Shown: positions 7,561-16,328, counted from the first letter of the stretch. The stretch is 36,656 bases of DNA from 2-12-FULL-42-15 sp964196565 (GCA_964196565.1 CAXMUH010000029.1:1-36656); one strand, 5' to 3'. Notes: a model not told the origin generated them from the letters alone. Made by a program: numbers and translations.

Positions 7561-8487
7561 ATGGACGCTAAAGTAAATTACACCGTCGTAGGCACCATCG
7601 GCATTATTTTGATTGCTGCCTTTGTTGCGATAATAATATGGATGTCAGAAGACAAAAGTGATGCGCATTACAAAACCTACGTCAGTTATTTTCATCAAGA
7701 TATTGGCGACTTAAATGCACAATCACATATACGTTTAAATGGAATAAAGATCGGCCAAGTTGAAGCTATCTCTTTAGTCAAAGGTGATATGCGCGCAGTT
7801 AAAGTGACCCTTAGAATTAAGCGTAAAATTAAAGTAACAACAGATTCGTATACCGTTATCAAATCTCGAGGTTTAACCGGAGGCGATTATGTCGCTTTAA
7901 AATCAAAAACTGCAAAGGGAACAATACTTACCAAAAAATCAGGGCAACCCTATCCGGTTATCCCAACACAAGCATCTTTAATATCGGATGTGGAGCACAC
8001 TTTAAAAGGGACCAGTGTTGAACTTGAAACCTTAATCGCACGCGTCAATGATTTATTAAAACAACCTAATCGCGAAGCAATTAATAACAGTCTGAAAAAC
8101 ATTGATAAAGTCACCACCGTCATTGCCAATAATTCTGAGAAAATCAATGCCAGCATGGCATCAATGCAAACCCTTATGAAAAATGCCTCAACTGCCAGCA
8201 AAGATTTACCCAAACTGATGAAGCACACGGTAGAGACTTTAGAATCCTTTAATGTCTTAGCAAAAGAACTCTCAACTGCAGGTGAAAGTGCGAGTCAGAC
8301 GTTCTCAAAAACCAACACCACCATGCAAAATATTTCGGATCAGTTGGTGCCAACAGCGCAACTATTGTTGCAACAATTAACTCGAATGACTTCAACCTTA
8401 AATCAATTTGGCCAACAGTTGTCGAACAATCCTTCTATGCTACTTCGTGGTAAATATCCATCACCACCAGGACCAGGAGAAAAATAA
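7561..8487 (+). CDS. mlaD: MCE-domain lipid-binding protein (MlaD-like)
   Basis: A 308-residue protein with one N-terminal transmembrane helix (about 7-28) and an MCE domain at about 38-115 (VSYFHQDIGDLNAQSHIRLNGIKIGQVEAI, then VIKSRGLTGGDYVAL). A long helical C-terminal part follows (about 140-300), rich in Ser/Thr/Asn and suited to a periplasmic tube or coiled extension. MCE proteins form hexameric rings that pass lipids through the periplasm. The C-terminal extension makes it longer than E. coli MlaD (183 residues) and closer to MCE proteins of PqiB-like or actinobacterial systems. Its stop overlaps the next ATG by one base. The usual downstream MlaC gene is absent. Confidence 0.93.
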   Translation: MDAKVNYTVVGTIGIILIAAFVAIIIWMSEDKSDAHYKTYVSYFHQDIGDLNAQSHIRLNGIKIGQVEAISLVKGDMRAVKVTLRIKRKIKVTTDSYTVIKSRGLTGGDYVALKSKTAKGTILTKKSGQPYPVIPTQASLISDVEHTLKGTSVELETLIARVNDLLKQPNREAINNSLKNIDKVTTVIANNSEKINASMASMQTLMKNASTASKDLPKLMKHTVETLESFNVLAKELSTAGESASQTFSKTNTTMQNISDQLVPTAQLLLQQLTRMTSTLNQFGQQLSNNPSMLLRGKYPSPPGPGEK

Positions 8488-9089
8488 TGATAAAGTTATT
8501 TAAATATTTATCTATCTTAAGCATTTCAATTTTGATAAGCGCTTGTTCTCCGGTCAAGGTCAAACCTATATCAACTTACACGATTGGTAATTACCAACAA
8601 AAGTCACCTGCACGACGTGCAAGAACCAGACTAACACTTTTGGTCACCACACCGATTGCAGATCCTGGATATCAAACAGATAATATTATTTATATAAAGA
8701 CCCCTTTTAAACTTCAACATTTTTCCACTCATCGCTGGGTAGCACCGCCTGCAGAAATGATACTGCCCATTTTAACTCAAGCCTTGCGCAACCGACATTA
8801 TTTTTATGCAATTGTATCTTCGCCCTTTACTGGTAGCTCTAGTTATCGTTTAGATACAAAATTATTAGCACTGCAACAAGATTTTCTATCACCCAAAAGC
8901 CGCATCCGCGTGGTCATCCAAGCATCGCTTTTAAACAATACCACCAATAAAATAGCTGCCTCTCGATTATTTAAAGTGGCCATTCCAACGACAGCTAACA
9001 ATCCTTACAGTGGTGTCATGGCCACGGCTAAAGCGGTTAATAAAATTGCACAGCAAATTGCACGTTTTGCACAGCGTGCCGCTCGCTGA
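8487..9089 (+). CDS. ABC-type transport auxiliary lipoprotein (PqiC-like)
   Basis: A 200-residue lipoprotein with signal residues 1-19 and lipobox ISAC (Cys20). The mature region (SPVKVKPISTYTIGNY, ...PGYQTDNIIYIKTPFKLQHFS..., RWVAPPAEMILPILTQAL) matches the layout of the ABC-type transport auxiliary lipoprotein family (PF03886, PqiC). These proteins sit on the outer membrane and work with MCE transporters. It is the last gene of the four-gene operon, coupled by a one-base overlap to the MCE gene. It probably takes the place of the MlaA/MlaC outer-membrane connection. The family call rests on context plus motif resemblance. Confidence 0.85.
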   Translation: MIKLFKYLSILSISILISACSPVKVKPISTYTIGNYQQKSPARRARTRLTLLVTTPIADPGYQTDNIIYIKTPFKLQHFSTHRWVAPPAEMILPILTQALRNRHYFYAIVSSPFTGSSSYRLDTKLLALQQDFLSPKSRIRVVIQASLLNNTTNKIAASRLFKVAIPTTANNPYSGVMATAKAVNKIAQQIARFAQRAAR

Positions 9090-9327
9090 ATATAGTCAGT
9101 TCACTTTGAAATCAGGCTCTTAAAACTTTAAGGTGCTACGTATAAACGGACACTCTTACGCGGCGGTCGCCACGGTTATGAAAAGAACGCGAAGGTCTCT
9201 TAATATGAATCCGTTGCGCCTTCTAGTAACCGCTGCGCCGCTGCGTAAGGTAAAACAACTTCGAACGGCTTTTTAACCAAAAAGTCAAAGCTACCAAGGG
9301 CAAAGCTCAATAAATAGTCATATCCTG
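9090..9327. repeat. intergenic region with imperfect palindrome
   Basis: Within this gene-free stretch, CTTACGCGGCGG...CGGTTATG (9155-9180) is imperfectly complementary to GTAACCGCTGCGCCGC...TAAG (9226-9249), giving a hairpin-forming unit of about 100 bp (roughly 9146-9255). The arms are GC-rich compared with the surroundings, as in other REP-like elements here. It may also act as the 3' end of the lipid-transport operon, but there is no run of T after the hairpin. Confidence 0.5.
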
Positions 9328-9356
9328 TTGATTTAATTTACATTTGCGGCTAGAAT
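9328..9356 (+). promoter_or_regulatory. candidate sigma70 promoter
   Basis: TTGATT (9328-9333) and TAGAAT (9351-9356) are separated by exactly 17 bases and lie about 35 bases upstream of the small secreted protein gene starting at 9390. Confidence 0.5.
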
Positions 9357-9389
9357 TACGGTAAAGAAATTCGCGATAAGGATATCATA

Positions 9390-9668
9390 ATGAACCGCTT
9401 AACTTTTAATTCAATATTATCAGCCATTATCCTATCCCTCCCGGCCTTCGGATGTTATGGCGGAGAGATCGATAAACCAATAATATCTAACCAATGGCCA
9501 ATTATGCCCTTAGTCCGACATTCAAAAAGCCATCAATACTTGGTTAGTGCAAAAAAATACCAAAAGCAGAGTAACGAACGTTTAAAAAAGAGCTCACATA
9601 AATTACAACAGTCAATTATCTCTTTAATGCAAAGCTTCGATAAACCTGCTGAGAAGATGCTCTACTGA
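9390..9668 (+). CDS. small secreted hypothetical protein
   Basis: A 92-residue protein with an N-terminal signal peptide (MNRLTFNSILSAIILSLPAFG) and a short basic mature part predicted to be largely helical (SAKKYQKQSNERLKKSSHKLQQSIISLMQSF). Cys22 follows LPAFG and is a poor lipobox, so lipidation is uncertain. AAGGA is 8 bases before the ATG, and a reasonable promoter lies upstream at 9328. I do not recognise a family. Its own promoter, ribosome binding site and signal peptide together support a real gene. Confidence 0.6.
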   Translation: MNRLTFNSILSAIILSLPAFGCYGGEIDKPIISNQWPIMPLVRHSKSHQYLVSAKKYQKQSNERLKKSSHKLQQSIISLMQSFDKPAEKMLY

Positions 9669-9683
9669 TATGATGCGGCGTGT

Positions 9684-9747
9684 TGATGCGAACTCGCATC
9701 GTATGAACGATCCCGACGCTTACTGAGGTCAGGCTTTGTCGGCCAGG
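9684..9747. repeat. partial copy of the dispersed palindromic repeat
   Basis: GATGCGAACTCGCATC forms a small hairpin at 9684-9700. The stretch 9706-9747 (GAACGATCCCGACG ... AGGCTTTGTCGGCCAG) is the reverse complement, with a few differences, of the right part of the element at 4881-5019. It lies between the 3' ends of the small secreted gene and trpS, which converge here. Confidence 0.6.
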
Positions 9748-9761
9748 TTATTCTGTTAAGA

Positions 9762-10859
9762 TCAATACTGTTGCTGAATTATTTTTTTAACTTTGGTTAA
9801 CGTATCTTCTGCGACCCGATTGGCTTTTTCTGCTCCCTGGCTTAAAACCTGCAACACCATCGCCGGGTCTTTTTGATATTCTATACGGCGTTGACGCATC
9901 GGTTCCAACAGATCATTGATCACCTCAATTAAACGTTTTTTGCATTCAACATCACCGACCGCACCTTTTTGGTATCGCGCTTTTGTTTCTTCCACCCATG
10001 TTTTATCTGGATTAAAGGTATCATGAAAAATCCACAATGGATTACCTTCCACTGTACCCGGATCGGTTGCGCGCAAACGATTGGGGTCAGTATACATACC
10101 CATTATTTTTTTGGAAACCGTATCGGCATCATCACTTAAAAAAATAGCATTATTAAGCGATTTGCTCATCTTTAACAGTTCACCGTGTTTCGCCGGGCCG
10201 CCTAATCCAACCAAACGCTGCTGACGGCCCATTAAAAATTGCGGAATCGGAAAAACTTTGCCGTGTTCATAATAATATTCATCTTCGGATTTATCATGTT
10301 TTTTACAATATTCATGTGCTTTTTCTGAATCCACATCACAATACACTTGATAAAATTTACGCGCCAATTCACGGGTTAATTCCAAATGCGGGATTTGATC
10401 TTCGCCCACCGGCACGATTTCTGCTTGAAAAGCGAGAATATCTGCGACTTGCAAAATGGGATACCACAGAAATCCCATCGAATAATTATCACCCAATTGT
10501 TTGTCGCGAATTTCATCTTTGATGGTTGGATTGCGCATTAATCGAGGGTAGGGGATTAACATACTAAAAAACGAAGCCAGTTCAAAAATCGCAGGTACAT
10601 CAGATTCAACAAACACCGTACTTTTAACAGGATCAATCCCAGCGGCTAAATAATCCAATGCAATCTCAATCACGCTTTCTCTGATTTGTTTGGGGGCAGA
10701 GACTCGGGTGGTAAACGCATGGGTGTTAGCTAACAAAAAATAACAATCATAGTCATCTTGTAATTTAACCCGATTTTCCACTGAGCCCACATAATGGCCT
10801 AAGTGTAATTTCCCAGTAGGGGTGTCTCCGGTCAGAAGGCGTGGTTTTGCGACGGACAT
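9762..10859 (-). CDS. trpS: tryptophanyl-tRNA synthetase
   Basis: Class I aminoacyl-tRNA synthetase that charges tRNA-Trp. The 365-residue protein has the HIGH-type motif TGKLHLGHYVG (HLGH at 19-22), GEDQIPHLELTRELA at 152-166, and KMSKS at 230-234. It is somewhat longer than many bacterial TrpRS enzymes (about 330-345) because of a charged insertion at about 173-202 (DVDSEKAHEYCKKHDKSEDE...) before the PQFLMGR segment. This marks the longer TrpRS subtype. AAGGTG lies upstream of the ATG, and the promoter at 10883-10911 fits. All catalytic motifs are present, so it should be active. Confidence 0.96.
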   Translation of the reverse strand: MSVAKPRLLTGDTPTGKLHLGHYVGSVENRVKLQDDYDCYFLLANTHAFTTRVSAPKQIRESVIEIALDYLAAGIDPVKSTVFVESDVPAIFELASFFSMLIPYPRLMRNPTIKDEIRDKQLGDNYSMGFLWYPILQVADILAFQAEIVPVGEDQIPHLELTRELARKFYQVYCDVDSEKAHEYCKKHDKSEDEYYYEHGKVFPIPQFLMGRQQRLVGLGGPAKHGELLKMSKSLNNAIFLSDDADTVSKKIMGMYTDPNRLRATDPGTVEGNPLWIFHDTFNPDKTWVEETKARYQKGAVGDVECKKRLIEVINDLLEPMRQRRIEYQKDPAMVLQVLSQGAEKANRVAEDTLTKVKKIIQQQY

Positions 10860-10882
10860 GTTTTCACCTTGTAAAACTTAAG

Positions 10883-10911
10883 ATTTTGGCGATTTAAATC
10901 CATACTGTCAA
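10883..10911 (-). promoter_or_regulatory. candidate sigma70 promoter of trpS
   Basis: On the minus strand, a perfect TTGACA (10911-10906) is followed after 17 bases by CAAAAT (10888-10883), about 25 bases before the trpS ATG. Confidence 0.55.
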
Positions 10912-11273
10912 CCTTCAATAATGGGCCAATTTTCAACCTAGAAGTCTATTTTCTATACATGTAATGCATTACATACAAAATCTTTTAACAAAGATAGAGT
11001 TATTGGTGTTCTAGTTGAATCAACTATGCTTCATACAGCTGGTTCTGTCGCATTTCCGATCTTATGAAAAAAACGGCTCCGTTGCAGAAAATGACATTGT
11101 GTTAGTATTCACTCTCAATTTAATAGCAGGATGCAAGGCTAATTCTTAAGAATAATCCCTGTTCTAACCGATAGCTTGGGTATGGAAACTGGTAAGCCAA
11201 ATAATGACAGCTTGACAGAAAATCAGAAAAATGTTCTCGTATATCAGGTTAATAAACACTACAGGAGTAACTT
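10912..11273. other. long leader region upstream of the homocysteine methyltransferase gene
   Basis: No gene is visible. It holds a perfect 16-base palindrome, ATGTAATGCATTACAT (10959-10974), which is a candidate operator. It also contains TTGACA at 11212-11217 without a well-spaced -10 box. An AGGAG ribosome binding site lies just before the ATG at 11274. I could not recognise a riboswitch. Confidence 0.4.
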
Positions 11274-12338
11274 ATGACAACAAAAAGATCTTTACTGGAA
11301 AGATTAAATCAGGGCGGTGTCGTTTGTGCTGAGGGCTTTTTATTTGAGATGGAGCGTCGCGGTTATTTAAGCTCGGGGGAATTCGTACCAGAAGTAGCGC
11401 TTGAAAATCCAGAAGCGCTTAGAACCTTACATAAAGATTTTCAACATGCAGGTTCTGATATTGTTGAGGCATTCACTTATAATGGACATCGTGAAAAAAT
11501 GCGGGTCATTGGTAAAGAGGATTTATTAGAGCCCCTCAATAGAGCAGCATTACGCATTGCTAAATCTGTTGCTGATGACGTTCCAGAAGGCCAAGAGCCA
11601 AATTTAATGGCTGGCAACATTTCTAATACCAACATTTGGGATCCACACGATAAAAAAGCTCAGCAAAAAATTAGAGGCATGTTCGAAGAAATGACAACTT
11701 GGGCTGTAGAAGAGGGCGCTGATATGTTAATCGGTGAAACTTTTTATTACGCTGAGGAAGCATTTACCGCATTAGACGTTATGAAGCAAACAGGCCTTCC
11801 CTGTGTGGTTACCATAGCACCCATGGGTGAAAATATAATGCGTGAAGGATTATCACCAGTTGAAACTTGTCTTGAGTTAGAACAACGTGGTGCAGATGTT
11901 GTGGGTATGAATTGTTTTCGTGGTCCGTCTACAATGATGTCGTACATAAAACAAATTAGAGAAGCAGTAAAATGTCATGTTGCAGCACTTCCAGTACCAT
12001 ATCGCACTACCGAAAGACAACCTACATTTTTTAATTTAGACGATTACTCAAGTTGCGAATGTCCATCACCTCATGGTAGAACATTCCCTACCGCACTAGA
12101 TCCACTGTATACCAATCGCTATGAAATTAGGCAATTTGCAGATGAAGCGTTTGCAATGAATGTTAAATATTTAGGTGTATGTTGTGGTGCCAGTCCTATG
12201 TTAATTCGTGAAGTGGCTGAAGCAATGGGTAAGAGACCGCCTGCATCACGCTTTCGCGAAAACATGGATAATCATTTTATGTATGGTAAGAATAAAACCA
12301 TCAAAAAGCATATTAAAGAATATGGCAATAGAGCTTAA
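11274..12338 (+). CDS. homocysteine S-methyltransferase, betaine-homocysteine type
   Basis: A 354-residue protein of the zinc-dependent Hcy-binding methyltransferase family. The three zinc-ligand cysteines are visible: GMNCFRGP (Cys214) and GVCCGASP (Cys303, Cys304). Other family features are GETFYYAEEAF near 154-164 and the N-terminal VVCAEGFLFEMERRGYL. Length and pattern are closer to betaine/dimethylglycine-type BHMT than to MmuM/YagD, but the methyl donor (betaine, S-methylmethionine or another) cannot be fixed from sequence. The enzyme would remake methionine from the homocysteine released by AhcY. AGGAG lies 7 bases before the ATG. It is a single gene, with a long leader and a repeat after it. 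Confidence 0.88.
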   Translation: MTTKRSLLERLNQGGVVCAEGFLFEMERRGYLSSGEFVPEVALENPEALRTLHKDFQHAGSDIVEAFTYNGHREKMRVIGKEDLLEPLNRAALRIAKSVADDVPEGQEPNLMAGNISNTNIWDPHDKKAQQKIRGMFEEMTTWAVEEGADMLIGETFYYAEEAFTALDVMKQTGLPCVVTIAPMGENIMREGLSPVETCLELEQRGADVVGMNCFRGPSTMMSYIKQIREAVKCHVAALPVPYRTTERQPTFFNLDDYSSCECPSPHGRTFPTALDPLYTNRYEIRQFADEAFAMNVKYLGVCCGASPMLIREVAEAMGKRPPASRFRENMDNHFMYGKNKTIKKHIKEYGNRA

Positions 12339-12378
12339 ATAACTCGGTGATGGCGTAAACGCTTGCCAAGTTTGTAGG

Positions 12379-12404
12379 TTGGGTTCCGCGATAGCGAAGC
12401 CCAA
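12379..12404. repeat. small palindromic intergenic repeat
   Basis: TTGGGTTCCGC and GCGAAGCCCAA form an imperfect stem around GATA. This GTAGGTTGGGTT...CCCAACA type of repeat is seen between genes in many proteobacteria. It lies between the methyltransferase and uvrD. Confidence 0.6.
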
Positions 12405-12550
12405 CAAGCGATGTGCAACATAAGCGGGCCTATCTTGTTGCCGATGATATTGAAGTGGGATTTGGGCAGAAAATTCCTCTGTGGCTGTTCGGTTTTTTGT
12501 ACTAAAACAACCCAGCTGCTCACAAGATTTTTTCAATCATTTCAGGTACA

Positions 12551-14725
12551 ATGCCGCCCATGAATCCACATATAACCCAATCGCTAAATGAGCCACAACT
12601 TGCCGCTGTAACTGCTCCTCCGTCTAACCTATTGATTTTAGCCGGTGCTGGCAGTGGTAAAACACGTGTTTTGGTGCATCGCATTGCTTATCTGATCGAA
12701 CATTACGGAGTTTCACCGCACAGTATTTTAGCGGTCACATTTACCAATAAAGCTGCTCACGAAATGCGCGGTCGAATTGAGTCGCTGTTAAATTATTCTA
12801 TGGGTCAAATGTGGGTCGGCACCTTTCATGGCCTTGCACATCGCATGTTACGCACCCATTGGCAAGAAGCCAAATTGGAAGAAACATTTCAAATTTTAGA
12901 CTCTGATGATCAATACCGCTTAATTCGCCGGATTATGAAACAATTGGAAATTGATGAAAGCAAATGGCCACCCAAACAAGCGCAGTGGTTTATCAATAAA
13001 CAAAAAGAAGCCGGTCTTCGGCCACAGCATGTTAAAAATCATGATAGCAGCTATTTTACTGAAACCATGTTACGCATTTATCAAACCTACGAAACTGTTT
13101 GTCAGCGCAGCTCGCTGGTTGATTTTGCTGAGTTGTTGTTACGCTCACTGGAATTATTACAACAAAATCCTGAACTGCAAAAACATTACCGCAATCGCTT
13201 TCAACATATTTTAGTCGATGAGTTTCAAGACACCAATCATATCCAATACACCTGGCTTAAAACCTTAAAATCAGACAACTGCTATATGCTTGCAGTTGGT
13301 GATGACGATCAATCCATTTATAGCTGGCGCGGTGCATGCATCGATAATATTCACGATTTTACAAAAGAAATGCAAGATGTCACCACCATTCGATTGGAGC
13401 AGAATTATCGTTCCACTCAAACTATTTTAACTGCAGCCAATGCGTTAATCGAAAACAACAGCTCACGTCTCGGTAAAAAATTATGGACTGATGGTAATGA
13501 CGGCACCAAAATCAGCTTGTATCCAGCGTTTAATGAACGCGATGAAGCTTATTTTATCGCCAACCGAATTCAACAATGGATTAATCAAGGTGGGCGCGCG
13601 CAAGATGTTGCGGTGTTATATCGCTCCAATGCGCAATCACGGGTGCTTGAAGAACAGCTTATAGACAAGCATATTCCTTATCGAATTTACGGTGGCTTAA
13701 AATTTTATGATCGCGCTGAAATTAAAGATGCGACGGCTTATTTACGTTTGCTGATGAATCGTTCCGATGACCCCGCTTTTGAGCGCGTAGTTAATACGCC
13801 AACGCGCGGCATTGGTAATAGCACACTGAGTATGGTACGCGAAACAGCACGTGAAAATGAGCTTTCAATGTGGCAAGCAACTGAATTTTTAATTCAGCAT
13901 GATAAACTACCTAAGCGCGCCACATCTTCTTTAGCTAACTTTATTCAGCTTATTAATGCGATTGCCACAGATGTGCCTTCATTAAATTTAAGCGAACTGG
14001 TTGAATCGACATTAACGTTAAGCGGACTTTTGGCTCATTATAAAAAAGACATGAGTGAAAAAGGTTTATCTCGTGTTGAGAACTTAAGCGAGCTTGTTAA
14101 TGCTGCCAGTCTATTTAAACCTGAAGATGAGAAATTACCAGCTCTGGCTTACTTTCTTGCGCATGTTGCACTTGAAGCTGGAGAAGAACAATCAAGCTCT
14201 CCACAAAATTGCGTTAACTTAATGACATTGCACGCGGCAAAAGGCTTAGAATTTCCACTGGTTTTTATCAGCGGCATGGAAGAAGAATTATTTCCACATA
14301 AAATGTCAATGGATGAAAAATCCGGCTTAGAAGAGGAGAGGCGCTTATGTTATGTTGGCGTCACCCGCGCGATGGAAAAACTCGTGCTAACATATGCCGA
14401 ATGTCGTCGACTGCACGGCATGGAAAAATACTGCCAACCTTCTCGATTTATTTTTGAAATGCCACAAGACCTGATCGAATCCGAACGCCCGCGTGCAAAA
14501 GTCAGCAGACCTCAAAGTCACTTTGATGAATATTTTGAAGATGTTCCCATTGATAGCGATGGACCCGAACTTCGAGTCGGTCAGCGCGTTAAACATCAAA
14601 AATTTGGCCCCGGAACCATTACCAATTACGAAGGCCAAGGCGACCATACTCGCTTACAAGTCAAGTTTGATAAAGCCGGGACAAAATGGCTGGTTGCCAG
14701 CTTTGCCAAACTTGAAGCGCTGTAA
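12551..14725 (+). CDS. uvrD: DNA helicase II UvrD
   Basis: Superfamily 1A 3'-5' DNA helicase that removes the excised strand in nucleotide excision repair and acts in mismatch repair. It has 724 residues, the normal length. Visible motifs are Walker A AGAGSGKT at 31-38, VTFTNKAAHEM (motif Ia), VDEFQDTN near 222 (motif II), GDDDQSIYSWRGA (motif III), the LEQNYRS region (motif IV), LMTLHAAKGLEFPLVFI (motif V) and EEERRLCYVGVTRA (motif VI). A C-terminal Tudor-like RNA-polymerase-interaction domain (LRVGQRVKHQKFGPGTI...) is complete. The ATG at 12560 (MNPHITQ) is an equally possible start. It is probably monocistronic, followed at once by a palindromic repeat. Confidence 0.97.
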   Translation: MPPMNPHITQSLNEPQLAAVTAPPSNLLILAGAGSGKTRVLVHRIAYLIEHYGVSPHSILAVTFTNKAAHEMRGRIESLLNYSMGQMWVGTFHGLAHRMLRTHWQEAKLEETFQILDSDDQYRLIRRIMKQLEIDESKWPPKQAQWFINKQKEAGLRPQHVKNHDSSYFTETMLRIYQTYETVCQRSSLVDFAELLLRSLELLQQNPELQKHYRNRFQHILVDEFQDTNHIQYTWLKTLKSDNCYMLAVGDDDQSIYSWRGACIDNIHDFTKEMQDVTTIRLEQNYRSTQTILTAANALIENNSSRLGKKLWTDGNDGTKISLYPAFNERDEAYFIANRIQQWINQGGRAQDVAVLYRSNAQSRVLEEQLIDKHIPYRIYGGLKFYDRAEIKDATAYLRLLMNRSDDPAFERVVNTPTRGIGNSTLSMVRETARENELSMWQATEFLIQHDKLPKRATSSLANFIQLINAIATDVPSLNLSELVESTLTLSGLLAHYKKDMSEKGLSRVENLSELVNAASLFKPEDEKLPALAYFLAHVALEAGEEQSSSPQNCVNLMTLHAAKGLEFPLVFISGMEEELFPHKMSMDEKSGLEEERRLCYVGVTRAMEKLVLTYAECRRLHGMEKYCQPSRFIFEMPQDLIESERPRAKVSRPQSHFDEYFEDVPIDSDGPELRVGQRVKHQKFGPGTITNYEGQGDHTRLQVKFDKAGTKWLVASFAKLEAL

Positions 14726-14731
14726 GTCTAC

Positions 14732-14821
14732 GGGGTCAAGTCTTGGCTTTACCACTTAATCTATACCACAAACTATAGCTCGATTATCTTAAGTTTAGCG
14801 GTAAAGTCAAGACTTGCCCCC
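14732..14821. repeat. REP-like inverted repeat between uvrD and the sulfotransferase gene
   Basis: GGGGTCAAGTCTTGGCTTTA (14732-14751) and its complement, TAAAGTCAAGACTTGCCCC (14802-14820), form a stem of about 22 bp with one or two mismatches around an AT-rich loop. The GGGGTCAAGTCTTGA-type arm is, as far as I recall, common among REP elements linked to REP-associated tyrosine transposases (RAYT). No such transposase gene is in the window. Confidence 0.7.
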
Positions 14822-14876
14822 AGAGCCCTTTCCCCGCGTAGCCTGCAGCAGATTCACAATATGCTACATTTATCAT

Positions 14877-16220
14877 ATGGATAAGCAAAAGACTGACCTT
14901 AAGAGGCGCGTCGGTGAAGCGTCTGCGCTGTTTAAAAGTGGGAAATTAGACAAATCTCTAAATCTTTGCTATCAAATTTTAGAAGAACATCCTCAACAAG
15001 GTCAAACCCTGCAGCTGATTGGCGTGATTAATATCAATCAAGGAAAATATGTCAAAGCCATTGATCATCTCAAACGCTCCTTAGCTGAATTAGATCATGA
15101 CGCGATTGCTCACCATAATTTAGCCTCCGCGTATAATCTGGTTGGCAAATTTGATAAAGCCGAACAAAGCTATCGCAAAGCGATCGAACTCAATCCCGAT
15201 TATGCTGAAGCTTATTTTAATTTGGCAATGATCACGGACATTGATCAACACCTTAATATTATTAAACAAATCCAACGGCTCTTGGCAAATTCGCATTTAG
15301 GTCAACATGAATCGGTGCTGTTACATTTTGCGGCGGGCAAGTATTTTCATCACGTCAAAGAGTACCAGCGCGCATTTTCTCAGCTTGAGTCGGCAAACAA
15401 AGCTCAAATTTTTAAGTTTGACCCACAGCAGCATCATCAGCAAACTAAAGCCATTATCCATACCTTTACAAAAAAAATGCTTGACCTTTTTGAGGACGAA
15501 GGTAACCAAAACAAATCGGTATTATTTCTAATAGGCATGCCCGCATGTGGCACCAATATATTAGAAACCGCATTACGAAAACACCCGCAGATTGAATCGA
15601 TTGAAAACAACACCGATTTTTTAGTGCTGGCACACGAGCTTAGCAGAATCCGCCCAGGGTCACTGCCTTATCCAGAATGTGTTGGGCTGTTAGCGCCTAA
15701 TGCCATTCAACGTTGCGCCAATGTATACCTTGAACATACGCCGCAAAATCCAGAGCATCATTATATACTGAACAGCTTCCCATTAAATTTTAACTACCTC
15801 GGACTGATTAAATTACTATTTCCCAAAGCGCGCTTTATACATTGTCAGCGTAGCCCGCTCGATAGCTGTCTTGCCGGTTATTTTAATCTATTGCATAACC
15901 ATTATCATTTTACTCACGATCTGGATCACATCACGCAATACTACCTGGACTACTTAAAGCTGATGCAGCATTGGCAGGAACTTTTTCCAAAGGATATCTT
16001 AACCGTTCAATATGAAGGCTTAACCAAATACCCAGGTAAAACCATTAATAAAATATTAAAATTTCTTGATCTAGCTGAAACGCCTGCGATCACAGATCAA
16101 ATCAATCTCAAACAGCGTTATCATTTTGAAGTAAACTTTGGTAAGCATTATTTACGCCAAGTAGAAATGATGGAAAACCGCTTAAAGCCTTATATGAAAA
16201 CATATCCCACCTTAAAATAA
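14877..16220 (+). CDS. TPR and sulfotransferase-fold protein
   Basis: A 447-residue protein starting MDKQKTDLKRRVGEAS. An upstream in-frame TTG at 14814 lies inside the repeat and adds unlike sequence, so I chose ATG 14877; no clear ribosome binding site is seen. Residues 10-140 are tetratricopeptide repeats (ALFKSGKLDKSLNLCYQILEEHP, AYNLVGKFDKAEQSYRKAIELNP). Residues 215-447 match the TPR-linked sulfotransferase group (PF13469-like), which uses PAPS. The 3'-phosphate site is kept (RSPLDSCLAGYF, Arg325 and Ser330), but the 5'-phosphosulfate loop, usually PRSGTT, reads GMPACGTN at 220-227. The changed Arg and Ser may mean altered or lost catalysis. It opens the accessory block. Confidence 0.85.
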   Translation: MDKQKTDLKRRVGEASALFKSGKLDKSLNLCYQILEEHPQQGQTLQLIGVININQGKYVKAIDHLKRSLAELDHDAIAHHNLASAYNLVGKFDKAEQSYRKAIELNPDYAEAYFNLAMITDIDQHLNIIKQIQRLLANSHLGQHESVLLHFAAGKYFHHVKEYQRAFSQLESANKAQIFKFDPQQHHQQTKAIIHTFTKKMLDLFEDEGNQNKSVLFLIGMPACGTNILETALRKHPQIESIENNTDFLVLAHELSRIRPGSLPYPECVGLLAPNAIQRCANVYLEHTPQNPEHHYILNSFPLNFNYLGLIKLLFPKARFIHCQRSPLDSCLAGYFNLLHNHYHFTHDLDHITQYYLDYLKLMQHWQELFPKDILTVQYEGLTKYPGKTINKILKFLDLAETPAITDQINLKQRYHFEVNFGKHYLRQVEMMENRLKPYMKTYPTLK

Positions 16221-16328
16221 CATTATTTTAAAAAAGTATCACTGCTTTCTCCTTAATTTAAGATTTTATTAAGTATTATTTAGTATAGTGTATAAGTTAA
16301 TGTCATTTGAATTATTGAGGGTAAAAGT

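Noticed and set aside
14814..14876. Upstream TTG start extending the sulfotransferase by 21 residues
   Set aside because: The extension comes from the inverted-repeat arm and intergenic sequence and does not look like protein.
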